DNA of 64,000 bases, from contig NZ_QGGH01000006.1 of NCBI RefSeq assembly GCF_003148495.1, forward strand, positions 62,001-126,000, read 5' to 3'. How positions within the stretch are numbered: the stretch's first letter is position 1; each line of letters begins with the position of its first letter. The stretch comes from Mesorhizobium loti. GTDB lineage: Bacteria; Pseudomonadota; Alphaproteobacteria; Rhizobiales; Rhizobiaceae. Below are positions 1 to 8,107 of the stretch, piece after piece. The position numbers and the translations under genes are program-made. The notes beneath the pieces were generated by a model. The model worked only from the letters and a program-made list of their open reading frames with translations. It was not told where the DNA came from and searched no databases.

Positions 1-1
1 C

Positions 2-808
2 GTGCCGTCGAAATCGCTGCCGGAAGGCTTCGACAAGGCCGACTACCCGCTTTATCGGGTCGCACTCTCGGTGTGGCGCGGCTTCGTTTTCGTCAACCTG
101 CAGGAGGACGCCGCCGGCTCAGCGCAGGCATTCTTCGATCCGGCCTCCGGCGATCTCTGCAATTGGCCACTGGAGACGCTGGTGAGCGGCCACGTGCTGC
201 GCAAGGTGATGAACTGCAACTGGAAGATTTTTTGGGAAAACTTCAACGAGTGCCTGCATTGCCCGGGCGTCCACAAGGACCTGTCGCGGCTGGTGCCGAT
301 CTATGGGCGTGGCCTGATGGGCCGGCACGACGATCCCGAATGGGCTCGCCACGCCGACAATGATGCACCGGAATTTTCCGGCGGACTGCGTGCAGGAGCC
401 GAAACATGGTCGCGCGACGGCCAGGCGCATGGGCCGGTCTTCTCGAGCCTGACACCAGCGGAGCGCGCCGCCGGCCAGACCTATGCCACCTGCCTGCCGT
501 CGATGTTCATCGTCGGCCATGTCGATTATGTCAGAACCGTCCGGCTTGTGCCGCTCGGCCCCGAGCAGACCGAGCTTGTCGCGGAATGGCTGTTTTCGCC
601 CGAAGCGCTCGCCACGACCGACATCGACAACATCGTCGCCTTCGGCACGCAGGTGCTGGAGGAGGATGCGACGATCTGCGAGGTCAACCAGAGAGGCCTG
701 CGCTCGCTGCGCCACCAAGCCGGCGTGCTGATGCCCGAGGAATACGACCTGCACCGTTTCCACAACTGGGTGCGCGAGCGGCATGCGGCACGCGAGGCAA
801 GTGCCTAG
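2..808 (+). CDS. Rieske-type aromatic ring-hydroxylating oxygenase, alpha subunit (5'-truncated by window edge)
   Basis: This is the C-terminal catalytic part of a Rieske non-heme iron oxygenase large subunit. The reading frame is open to the left edge, so the GTG at position 2 is probably an internal codon and the Rieske [2Fe-2S] domain lies outside the window. The segment NCNWKIFWENFNECLHCPGVH (about residues 71-91 here; quoted in two parts NCNWKIFWENF and NECLHCPGVH) is the family's mononuclear iron site, with the two His of HCPGVH as ligands. Such enzymes hydroxylate or demethylate substrates with electrons from a separate reductase. The substrate cannot be told from the sequence. The next gene is convergent with a 7-nt gap. 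Confidence 0.85.
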   Translation: MPSKSLPEGFDKADYPLYRVALSVWRGFVFVNLQEDAAGSAQAFFDPASGDLCNWPLETLVSGHVLRKVMNCNWKIFWENFNECLHCPGVHKDLSRLVPIYGRGLMGRHDDPEWARHADNDAPEFSGGLRAGAETWSRDGQAHGPVFSSLTPAERAAGQTYATCLPSMFIVGHVDYVRTVRLVPLGPEQTELVAEWLFSPEALATTDIDNIVAFGTQVLEEDATICEVNQRGLRSLRHQAGVLMPEEYDLHRFHNWVRERHAAREASA

Positions 809-815
809 CCGGCGA

Positions 816-2015
816 CTAAAGCGATTTCGGCAGATAGCGCCACGTCACAAAGCCGCAAACCGCCGCCAGCAGGCCGAGCGTGACGAACACCGAGCCCAGG
901 CCGAAGAAGGCCAGCACCACGGAATAGACCAGCGGCGGCGTCAGCTCGGAAAAGTCGAGATAAGTGCGATAGACCGCCGCCATCTGCGATCTTTCATAGG
1001 AGCGCACCGAGCGCATGAAGGCAGTCGAGCCGAGGGCGTCGAGCGCGATGGTGAAGAAGGCACCGCAGAGCAGGAAGGCGCCGGTGAGCAGCGGCGCGGT
1101 TTCGCCGACGAAGCCCGCTGCCAGCAGCGTGGCAGACATGGCGAAATAAGCAAATGTCATGGTCCTGCGGCCGCCAAAGCGCTTTCCCGCCTTGCCCCAG
1201 AAGATGGCCATGAACAAAAGCGCGTTGCCGGCCGAAACCAGCAGGCCGCCGGCCAGCTTGCCCTCGCCGGTGATCACCATGAACAGCGGCCCATAGACGA
1301 AGAACGTCGTCCAGAAACAGGAGCGGCCGAAAGCGATCAGCCACGCCAGCCGCAGCCTGGGCTGGGCGATGAAGCGGCCGATATTGGCGAGCGGATTGGC
1401 CGGTCGCGTCTTGCCCGGGCGGATCGACGGGTTGTCGCCGAGCCTATAGGTCCAGAACAGCGCCAGCAACGCCATCGCGAACACCGCGACCGCACCATGC
1501 GCGGCATAGATACCGAAGCGCGTGTAGAGGAAGATGCCGAGCGTCGGCCCGCCGGTCCAGGCCAACATCGACCATGCCATGCGCAGCGATTCGGCCTGCA
1601 TGAAGTCGGTCTTGCGGATGTGGTCCATGATGTAGAGGTTGAGCGTGATCGATAGCGCGCTGGCGCCCATCACGCGGCACAGCATGCCGGCCAGTTGCCC
1701 GGCAAGCGTGTCGGTGACAAAGAACAGCGAACCGATGGCGAGCAGGCAGGCGCCGGCCGTGTAGACCCAGCGGCGGGCAAAGCGGCGGATCAGCATCGGC
1801 ATGAACAGCGTCACCGACAGGCCGAGCATCGCTACCACTGTGTAGAGGATCGAGACGATCTGCTCGTTGTGCAGGATCTCATAGGCCTGGATCGGGATGA
1901 CGCTCGACACGGTGGCGCGAGCAAAGGATTCGACCGCGTAGAGCGAGGCGAAGGTGCGCGCGTCCGCGGCCTTGAGGGCCGGTAGCCAGATCGGATGGCG
2001 CACATGGGTGGACAT
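816..2015 (-). CDS. MFS transporter
   Basis: Predicted 399-residue inner-membrane transporter of the major facilitator superfamily. About a dozen hydrophobic stretches are visible, with a basic central loop (GDNPSIRPGKTRPANP). The start is placed at the ATG at 2013-2015 because a good ribosome binding site (GGGGAAGC) precedes it. The frame stays open another 33 codons upstream, but that part (MADFAFTGYASV...) does not look like transporter sequence. The substrate is unknown. The 221 bp to the divergent gene at 2237 must carry both promoters. The 3' end faces the oxygenase gene. Confidence 0.8.
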   Translation of the reverse strand: MSTHVRHPIWLPALKAADARTFASLYAVESFARATVSSVIPIQAYEILHNEQIVSILYTVVAMLGLSVTLFMPMLIRRFARRWVYTAGACLLAIGSLFFVTDTLAGQLAGMLCRVMGASALSITLNLYIMDHIRKTDFMQAESLRMAWSMLAWTGGPTLGIFLYTRFGIYAAHGAVAVFAMALLALFWTYRLGDNPSIRPGKTRPANPLANIGRFIAQPRLRLAWLIAFGRSCFWTTFFVYGPLFMVITGEGKLAGGLLVSAGNALLFMAIFWGKAGKRFGGRRTMTFAYFAMSATLLAAGFVGETAPLLTGAFLLCGAFFTIALDALGSTAFMRSVRSYERSQMAAVYRTYLDFSELTPPLVYSVVLAFFGLGSVFVTLGLLAAVCGFVTWRYLPKSL

Positions 2016-2236
2016 TGCTTCCCCAAGCAGAATCACAGGGCCAAATCTGGCGCGGCCATCCCCGCGCCAATAAGAGGAAACCGACGCGTATCCGGTAAAA
2101 GCGAAGTCGGCCAAAGGCTTCCCGCCACTGGCCTAATGCGGCGCCTGGTCCGGCGTCCGCGGCAAAGCTCACGGTCTTCTGTTGTCCGGTGCAACCGTGA
2201 TAGTCGTCTTGCGGGGCTGAATCAGAACGCGAGACC

Positions 2237-3235
2237 ATGAGCATCCAAACGCCGACCGCACCCGTTCAGGATCGACCAAAACGCATCGTCGCCATCGACA
2301 TCGTGCGCGGCATCGCGCTGATCGCCATGGCGAGCTACCATTTCACTTGGGATCTGGAATTCTTCGGCTACACCGATCCCGGCCTGACCGCCTTCGGCTG
2401 GTGGAAGATCTACGCGCGCTGCATCGCCTCGACCTTCCTGTTCCTGGTTGGCGTCAGCCTGTACCTCGCCCATGGCCGACAAATCCGCTGGAACGGCTTC
2501 TGGAAGCGATTCGCCATGGTCGCCGGAGCCGCGATCGCGATTTCGGTCGTCACCCGCATCGCCACGCCGGACGGCTTCATCTTCTTCGGCATATTGCACG
2601 AGATAGCGCTGGCGAGCCTGCTTGGCCTCGCCTTCCTGCGGCTGCCGGCTTTGTTGACGCTGGTCGTTGCCGCGCTCGTCATCGCGGCGCCTGTCTATCT
2701 GCGCTTGGAGGCCTTCGATCACCCGTGGCTGTGGTGGGTCGGCCTGTCGGCGAACAATCCACGTTCCAACGACTACGTGCCCCTGTTGCCATGGTTCGGC
2801 GCTGTGCTTCTCGGCATCGGCGTCGCCAAGCTTGCCACGGGCGCGGGTGTCCTGACGGGGCTGGCGAACCTCAAGCCCGGCCGCTGGGCCAACCCGCTCG
2901 TCTTCATCGGCCGCCACAGCCTGGCCTTCTACCTGATTCACCAGCCGCTGCTGATCGGCTGCGTGTGGCTGTTCTCGCAGATCATGCCGGCACAGGTCGA
3001 AACCCCGCAGGTGAACTTCCTCAAAACCTGCCAACTGTCTTGCGAACAGTCGCGCGACACGGAGTTCTGTTCAAGCTACTGTGTCTGCATGCTCGATACG
3101 CTCGAGGGCGAGGCCACGCTTGATCGGCTCTACAACAACGACCAGACTGCGGAATGGAAGGCACATTTGTCCGATCTTGCCGGCATGTGCACAGCCAAAA
3201 CCGATAGCAAGTTGATGGAGGAAGGGGTCCAATGA
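2237..3235 (+). CDS. DUF1624 membrane protein (heparan-alpha-glucosaminide acetyltransferase-like) with Cys-rich tail
   Basis: A 332-residue protein. Residues 15-250 form the DUF1624 / YeiB-like membrane domain: IDIVRGIALIAMASYHF near the N-terminus, several hydrophobic helices, and the late motif FIGRHSLAFYLIHQPLL at about 223-239. Relatives are membrane acyltransferases or of unknown function. After the last helix comes a soluble tail (about 255-332) with Cys at 265, 269, 278, 282, 284 and 318, in a spacing that could bind metal or form disulfides. The stop overlaps the next start (ATGA at 3232-3235), so the two genes are translationally coupled. The biochemical role is not known. Confidence 0.75.
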   Translation: MSIQTPTAPVQDRPKRIVAIDIVRGIALIAMASYHFTWDLEFFGYTDPGLTAFGWWKIYARCIASTFLFLVGVSLYLAHGRQIRWNGFWKRFAMVAGAAIAISVVTRIATPDGFIFFGILHEIALASLLGLAFLRLPALLTLVVAALVIAAPVYLRLEAFDHPWLWWVGLSANNPRSNDYVPLLPWFGAVLLGIGVAKLATGAGVLTGLANLKPGRWANPLVFIGRHSLAFYLIHQPLLIGCVWLFSQIMPAQVETPQVNFLKTCQLSCEQSRDTEFCSSYCVCMLDTLEGEATLDRLYNNDQTAEWKAHLSDLAGMCTAKTDSKLMEEGVQ

Positions 3236-3708
3236 CCGAGAACCAGCCGAAGCCGGGGATCATACCGTGGCCGCCGCTGATCTATACCGCCGCCATCGCC
3301 ATCAGCATCGCGCTTGGCCTGCTCTATCCCCTGCCTTGGATCGGCGACATCCTGGGCGATATCCTTTTCGCCGCCGGTTGGGTGGCGCTGTTTGCCGTCG
3401 CCGCACTCTGGTTCACCGCGATCCGCACCATGATCCGGGCCAAGACCACGCTCAACCCCAACGCGGTGCCCGATCACCTCGTCACCACAGGTCCCTTCGG
3501 CGTCACCCGCAATCCGATGTATCTGGCCAACACGCTGCTTTTGATCGGCGTCGCCTTTGTCTCAGGCATCGTGTGGTTCCTGCCGCTCGCGTTCATCGCC
3601 GCCTATGCCACGCAGAAGGCCGCGATCGAAGGCGAGGAAAAGGTGTTGGCCGCGAAGTTCGGCAAGAAATACCGCGATTACGCGAAACGCGTACGGCGCT
3701 GGATTTGA
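3232..3708 (+). CDS. Isoprenylcysteine carboxyl methyltransferase (ICMT)-family / phospholipid methyltransferase-like protein
   Basis: A 158-residue integral membrane protein with about four hydrophobic helices. The C-terminal signature of the ICMT/PEMT family is present: GPFGVTRNPMYLANTLLL (about 84-101) and a late EGEEKVLAAKFGKKYRDYAK block (about 133-152), which in the family bind S-adenosylmethionine at the membrane surface. Bacterial members methylate lipids or small molecules rather than prenylated proteins, and the substrate here is open. It starts inside the stop codon of the DUF1624 gene, so the two form a two-gene operon. The next gene is convergent, 6 nt away. Confidence 0.75.
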   Translation: MTENQPKPGIIPWPPLIYTAAIAISIALGLLYPLPWIGDILGDILFAAGWVALFAVAALWFTAIRTMIRAKTTLNPNAVPDHLVTTGPFGVTRNPMYLANTLLLIGVAFVSGIVWFLPLAFIAAYATQKAAIEGEEKVLAAKFGKKYRDYAKRVRRWI

Positions 3709-3714
3709 CGAGCG

Positions 3715-4101
3715 CTACGTATTCACGCCAAGCTCAACCAGCCGCTCCACACAAGATTCCTCTGCCTGATCGAGTTCGGCAAGTGTCTCTTCGAGGTCGC
3801 GGCGCTTCTGTCTGAGATCCTCGCGCTTTTCCTCGATGCGCTTGATCATCAGCTTGAGTTGACCGACCTCGCCGGGCGGCGCCTTGTACATCTGGATGAT
3901 TTCGCGGATCTCGTTGATCGAGAAACCGAGCCTTTTGCCGCGCATGATCTGGCGGATGAGGTGGCGGTCGGACGGGCGAAACAGCCGCGTGCGGCCACGC
4001 CGCACTGGCTGCACCAGCCCCTCGTCCTCGTAGAAGCGCAGCGTCCGCGTCGATACGTCGAACTCGCGAGTCAACTCGGTGATCGAATAATATTCTCGCA
4101 T
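3715..4101 (-). CDS. MerR-family transcriptional regulator (LiuR-like)
   Basis: A 128-residue regulator. Residues 4-31 (YYSITELTREFDVSTRTLRF, then YEDEGLVQP) are a MerR helix-turn-helix and wing, followed by a dimerisation coiled coil rich in K, R and E (about 82-115). No ligand-binding Cys pair of the metal-sensing MerR type is seen. Overall it most resembles regulators of branched-chain amino acid and fatty-acid catabolism (LiuR type), but no such catabolic genes are adjacent. The start is placed at the ATG at 4099-4101, preceded by GGGAG. The frame extends 39 codons further upstream without MerR-like content. Confidence 0.8.
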   Translation of the reverse strand: MREYYSITELTREFDVSTRTLRFYEDEGLVQPVRRGRTRLFRPSDRHLIRQIMRGKRLGFSINEIREIIQMYKAPPGEVGQLKLMIKRIEEKREDLRQKRRDLEETLAELDQAEESCVERLVELGVNT

Positions 4102-4253
4102 TGCCACTCCCGCACGCCGGAATCCCAAACGATCGCCATGCGGCGCCCTTCCGTCCCGAACCAAAACCCATGCCATGCCGGAATCGATATGGCGCCCCGC
4201 GCAAGCCTCGCATGGCATTTACGTAAAAGTCAATTGAGACACGACAGGTGCCT

Positions 4254-5672
4254 TCAGGGCACACCGAACCACCATGTGGCAATGCCGAGAAAGGCAAAGA
4301 AGCCGACGACATCGGTGACCGTGGTGACGAAAACCGCCGAAGCGACCGCCGGATCGACCTTGAAACGGTCGAGCAGCAGCGGGATCAGGATGCCGGCCAG
4401 GGCGGCCGCGAACATGTTGATGATCATCGCCGCCGCAATGATGCCGCCCAGATTGGGGTCGCGGAACCAGGCCGCGGCAACGATGCCGATCAGGATGGCG
4501 AACACGATGCCATTGATGAAGCCGACACCCATCTCGCGGCGGATGATGCGGCCGGCATTGTAGATGTCGAGATCCTTTGTCGCCAGCGCCCGCACCGTGA
4601 CCGTCATGGTCTGCGAGCCGGCATTGCCGCCCATGCCGGCGACGATCGGCATCAACACTGCCAGCGCCACGATATGTTCGATCGTGCGGTCGAACAGACT
4701 GATCACCGATGCGGCCAGAAATGCCGTCAACAGATTGATCAACAGCCATGGAACGCGCGAGCGCGATGTGGAGAGAACACTGTCGGACAGTTCTTCATCG
4801 CCGACGCCGCCCATGCGCATCAGATCTTCCTCGGCCTCCTGCTGGATGACGTCGACCACGTCATCGATGGTCAGCACGCCGACCAGCCGCTCGTTCTCGT
4901 CGACGACGGCGGCCGACAATAGGTCATACTGTTCGAATTCCCGCGCCGCCTCTTCCTGATCCATGGTGGCGGGAATGGCGTGCCGTGTCTCATGCATGAC
5001 CTCCTCGACCTTGACCGCGCGCCTGGTGCGCAGGATCTGGTCGAGGTCGATGGCGCCGAGCAGTTTGAAGGTCGGATCGATGACGAAGATCTGGCTGAAG
5101 CGCTCAGGCAGGTTCTTGTCCTCGCGCATGTAATCGATGGTCTGGCCGATCGTCCAGAATGGCGGCACCGCGACGAACTCGGTCTGCATGCGCCGGCCGG
5201 CCGTCTCTTCGGGATAGTCGAGCGAGCGGCGCAGCCTGATCCGCTCGGTGAACGGCAGCTGCGACAGGATCTCGTCCTGGTCTTCCTTCTCGAGGTCTTC
5301 GAGAATGTAGACGGCGTCGTCGGAATCGAGCTCCTGCACCGCCTGGGCGATCTGCGCATTGGGCAGATTGTCGACGATCTCCATACGGATCGCCTCGTCG
5401 ACCTCGGTCAGCGAGGAAAAGTCGAAATCCGCGCCCAAGAGTTCGACCAGCGCACGGCGCTGTTCGGGATGCAGCGCCTCGAGCAGGTCGCCGAGTTCCG
5501 ACTGATGCAGGTCGTCGACTTCATGCTTTAGGGTCAGCGTATCGCGGTCGGCGATCGCCGCGCCAATCCGCGCAAGGAAGGACGAAAGGACGGCGCCGTC
5601 CTCGCCATAGATGTCGGCGTGATGCTCCTCGGCGGCCCTGGCGCCGGTCGTCCGTTCGTGCTCGCCTTCCAC
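4254..5672 (-). CDS. mgtE: Magnesium channel/transporter MgtE
   Basis: Predicted 472-residue Mg2+ channel of the inner membrane. The order of domains is the family's: an acidic N-terminal superhelical domain (about 30-135), a pair of CBS domains (about 140-265, including VMHETRHAIPATM and ERLVGVLTIDDVVDV), then five transmembrane helices from about residue 285, with the pore-region motif AGMGGNAGSQTMT. Cytosolic Mg2+ sensed by the N and CBS domains closes the pore in characterised members. I place the start at the GTG at 5670-5672 because GGGAGG lies six bases upstream; a TTG seven codons earlier is an alternative. A rhizobial palindrome lies just upstream. Confidence 0.9.
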   Translation of the reverse strand: MEGEHERTTGARAAEEHHADIYGEDGAVLSSFLARIGAAIADRDTLTLKHEVDDLHQSELGDLLEALHPEQRRALVELLGADFDFSSLTEVDEAIRMEIVDNLPNAQIAQAVQELDSDDAVYILEDLEKEDQDEILSQLPFTERIRLRRSLDYPEETAGRRMQTEFVAVPPFWTIGQTIDYMREDKNLPERFSQIFVIDPTFKLLGAIDLDQILRTRRAVKVEEVMHETRHAIPATMDQEEAAREFEQYDLLSAAVVDENERLVGVLTIDDVVDVIQQEAEEDLMRMGGVGDEELSDSVLSTSRSRVPWLLINLLTAFLAASVISLFDRTIEHIVALAVLMPIVAGMGGNAGSQTMTVTVRALATKDLDIYNAGRIIRREMGVGFINGIVFAILIGIVAAAWFRDPNLGGIIAAAMIINMFAAALAGILIPLLLDRFKVDPAVASAVFVTTVTDVVGFFAFLGIATWWFGVP

Positions 5673-5718
5673 CAGCGCCTCCCGCCATCGCAATCCCGGA
5701 AAAGGTGCGTCTCAGGTC

Positions 5719-5772
5719 TAGAGCATCGGCCCCCAAAGTGGAAACCGGTTTTGGGGAAAATCCGACGCTCAT
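5719..5772. repeat. Rhizobial-type intergenic palindrome (family A)
   Basis: An imperfect inverted repeat of about 50 bp. The outer arms GAGCATCGG (5721-5729) and CCGACGCTC (5762-5770) pair, as do the inner arms CCCCCAAA and TTTTGGGG, around a GTGGAAACCGG centre. Palindromes of this make-up (CAAAGTGGAAACCGGTTTTGG core) are, as I recall, very abundant between genes in Mesorhizobium and relatives. It sits between mgtE and the LuxR-type gene. The surrounding 5673-6037 stretch shows no other gene. Confidence 0.75.
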
Positions 5773-6037
5773 TCCAGAGATAGCGCGGCAGCGTGAATCG
5801 ATTTGGGAATTTGTCGCTCTAACGCACGGAATATCAAACGAAATGCCCACTCTCCTGCCTGGTTCCCTTCACGGGGAGACGGTATTGCCGATGCCCAACC
5901 TGGAATGCCGATCCTGCCAAAACCAACCGGATACCGGTTAAGGTGACGCGACAGCGCATGTCGCTGGGGAAAGAGCACCCTTGTGCGGTTGCGGCGATTG
6001 TCGTGGCACAGGGTCCGGATATCAGCCGGATCCGCCC

Positions 6038-6742
6038 ATGTCCGCAACCGGTCCAGAACGGAAGCCCTTGAGCGCAAGGTCGGCGACAACGAACGAGGTC
6101 ACATCAGGACAGCAACGCGTTCGCGTCGTTGTCGCCGAGCGCAACCCGCTTGTCATATCGGCGCTGCGCGAAATGCTGGAATGCGACGGACGTTTCGAAT
6201 TGCTGGGCGCCGTGCAGAGCGGCAAGCAACTCCTGGAACTGGCGGTGAACACCAAATTCGATGTCGCCGTCATCGGCTGGAGGCTCGCCGACATGGACGG
6301 CGCGGATGTTCTGGCCGAGGTCCAGAGCCGTAAGCTCGATATGCGCATCACGGTGTTTTCCAACGACCATGACATCGGCATCCTGAAGCAGTGCGTGCGG
6401 CTCGGGGCTCAGGGCTACTGCTTCCAGTTCGACGATCCGCATATTATCTTCGAGACGATCCTGGCGGTCGCGTATGGCCGCATCTGCATCCCCTACATCG
6501 ACATCAACAAGGTCAACGACACGCCTTTGGCGCAGCTGACGGTGCGCGAGCGCGAGCTGCTGGCGGTGCTGTCCGACGGCTGGACCAACCTTCAGATCGC
6601 GACGCGCACGGGAATTTCCGAGAATACGGTGAAATACCACCTCAAGAATCTCTACGACAAGCTTGACGTCCGCAACCGGGCGATGGCAGTCGCCCTCTAT
6701 TCGAGCGAGAAGCGCCGCACTCCCAGGCTGCCTGTCGGGTAG
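6038..6742 (+). CDS. LuxR/FixJ-type regulator with degenerate receiver domain
   Basis: A 234-residue protein with an N-terminal receiver-like domain (about 28-145) and a LuxR-type helix-turn-helix (about 164-225: LTVREREL, then SENTVKYHLKNLYDKL). The receiver lacks the usual phosphorylation chemistry. The acidic pair is E34-R35, the phospho-acceptor Asp position is G80 (in FDVAVIGWRLADMDG), and the conserved Lys after GAxGY is Q130. It should therefore work without phosphorylation. The start is taken as the ATG at 6038; a TTG at 5981 in the same frame adds 19 non-conserved residues. No partner kinase is nearby. It lies directly upstream of the serine-cycle genes, suggesting (inference) that it controls them. 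Confidence 0.82.
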   Translation: MSATGPERKPLSARSATTNEVTSGQQRVRVVVAERNPLVISALREMLECDGRFELLGAVQSGKQLLELAVNTKFDVAVIGWRLADMDGADVLAEVQSRKLDMRITVFSNDHDIGILKQCVRLGAQGYCFQFDDPHIIFETILAVAYGRICIPYIDINKVNDTPLAQLTVRERELLAVLSDGWTNLQIATRTGISENTVKYHLKNLYDKLDVRNRAMAVALYSSEKRRTPRLPVG

Positions 6743-6795
6743 GACGACCGGGTAGGCCAATGGGTAGGCCCAATGGGTAGGCCAAGTGGGTAGGC
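6737..6795. repeat. Array of GGGTAGG(C) repeats between the LuxR-type gene and sgaA
   Basis: Five tandem, slightly degenerate copies begin at 6737, 6750, 6762, 6775 and 6788, with period 12-13 bp. Core GGGTAGGCCAAT appears at 6750-6761, GGGTAGGCCCAAT at 6762-6774, GGGTAGGCCAAGT at 6775-6787. The first copy includes the stop codon of the regulator gene. The spacing is near 1.2 helical turns. The array could be a protein-binding iteron set, or simply replication slippage. Confidence 0.7.
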
Positions 6796-6902
6796 TCGCC
6801 CCACCCGCGCGCGGCGAGAACTTACCCGCCAAGGTGTTGTTGCTCCTCGCCGCCGAGACGACACTCCCCTCCATAAATCTCTAACATCGGAGGAGTTCGC
6901 GC

Positions 6903-8093
6903 ATGGCTGGGTTCACCCACCTTTTTATTCCAGGACCCACCAACATTCCGGAGCAGGTCCGGCAAGCGATGAACCTGCCGATGGAGGACATGCGCGCCGC
7001 CTCGTTCCCTGAACTCACCCTGCCGCTGTTCGAGGACATCAAGAAGGTTTTCAAGAACGAAACCGGCCGCGTCTTCATCTACCCGTCGTCGGGCACCGGC
7101 GCTTGGGAGGCAGCCATGACCAATGTGCTTAGCCCCGGCGATCGCGTGCTGATGTCGCGCTTCGGCCAGTTCTCGCATCTATGGGTCGACATGGCCGAGC
7201 GCCTTGGCTTTGAGGTCGACGTTATCGACTGCGAGTGGGGAACCGGTGTGCCGCTCGACCTCTACGCGGAAAGGCTGAAGGCGGACAAGGCACACCGCAT
7301 CAAGGCAGTCTTCTGCACGCAGAACGAGACCGCGACCGGCGTCACCAGCGATGTCGCCGGCTGCCGGGCCGTGCTCGACGCGGCGAACCACCCTGCCCTT
7401 CTCTTTGTCGACGGCGTGTCGTCGATCGGCTCGATCGACTTCCGCCAGGAAGAATGGGGTGTCGACTGCGCCGTCAGCGGCTCGCAGAAAGGTTTCATGC
7501 TGCCGGCCGGCCTCGGCTTCCTCTCCGTCAGCAAGAAGGCGCTCGTCGCTTCCAGGGTCGCCTCCCACAGACGCTGCTTCTTCTCGTTCGAGGACATGAT
7601 CCGCGCCAACGACGCCGGGTATTTCCCCTATACGCCGGCGACGCAACTGCTGCGCGGCCTGCGCGCCTCGCTCGATCTGATCGCCGAAGAAGGGCTCGAC
7701 AACATCTTCGTCCGCCACCATCGCCTCGCCGAAGGCGTGCGCAAGGCGGTCGACGCCTGGGGCCTGAAGCTCTGCGCGAAGGCGCCGAAATGGCACTCCG
7801 ACACCGTCAGCGCCATCCTGGTGCCGGAAGGCATCGACAGCGGCGACGTCGTCAAGCGAGCCTACGGCACCTACCAGACGTCGCTCGGCGGCGGCCTCAA
7901 CAAGGTGATGGGCAAGGTCTTCCGCATCGGCCATCTCGGCTGGCTGAACGAGGTGATGGTGCTGGCGTCACTGTCCGCCGCCGAACTGGCGCTGCTCGAC
8001 TGCGGCGTCAAGCTGGCGCCGGGTTCCGGTGTCGGTGCCGCGATCGCGCATTTCCGCCGCTCGCCGCAGTCCGCCATCGCCGAAGCCGCCTGA
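6903..8093 (+). CDS. sgaA: Serine--glyoxylate aminotransferase
   Basis: A 396-residue PLP enzyme of class V aminotransferases that converts serine and glyoxylate to hydroxypyruvate and glycine, the opening step of the serine cycle. The N-terminus HLFIPGPTNIPEQV is typical. SSGTGAWEA (62-70) binds the cofactor phosphate, D170 in FVDGVSS contacts the pyridine nitrogen, and K196 in SGSQKGFMLPAG is the Schiff-base lysine. A strong ribosome binding site (GGAGGAG) precedes the ATG. It heads the serine-cycle cluster, with the next gene 14 nt downstream. An alanine-glyoxylate transaminase is the main alternative; the context favours SgaA. Confidence 0.93.
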   Translation: MAGFTHLFIPGPTNIPEQVRQAMNLPMEDMRAASFPELTLPLFEDIKKVFKNETGRVFIYPSSGTGAWEAAMTNVLSPGDRVLMSRFGQFSHLWVDMAERLGFEVDVIDCEWGTGVPLDLYAERLKADKAHRIKAVFCTQNETATGVTSDVAGCRAVLDAANHPALLFVDGVSSIGSIDFRQEEWGVDCAVSGSQKGFMLPAGLGFLSVSKKALVASRVASHRRCFFSFEDMIRANDAGYFPYTPATQLLRGLRASLDLIAEEGLDNIFVRHHRLAEGVRKAVDAWGLKLCAKAPKWHSDTVSAILVPEGIDSGDVVKRAYGTYQTSLGGGLNKVMGKVFRIGHLGWLNEVMVLASLSAAELALLDCGVKLAPGSGVGAAIAHFRRSPQSAIAEAA

Positions 8094-8107
8094 TCCGGGA
8101 GCACGCC

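Noticed and set aside
5981..6037. Longer LuxR-type start at TTG 5981
   Set aside because: The extra residues (MCGCGDCRGTGSGYQ) are not receiver-like and there is no ribosome binding site; ATG 6038 is preferred.
6737..6795. CRISPR-like array
   Set aside because: Units are contiguous 12-13 bp repeats without spacers, and no cas genes are present. No CRISPR was seen in the window.
7235..8107. N-terminal extension of malyl-CoA lyase
   Set aside because: The added residues are Arg-rich shadow of sgaA; the ATG at 8108 with its ribosome binding site matches the family start.
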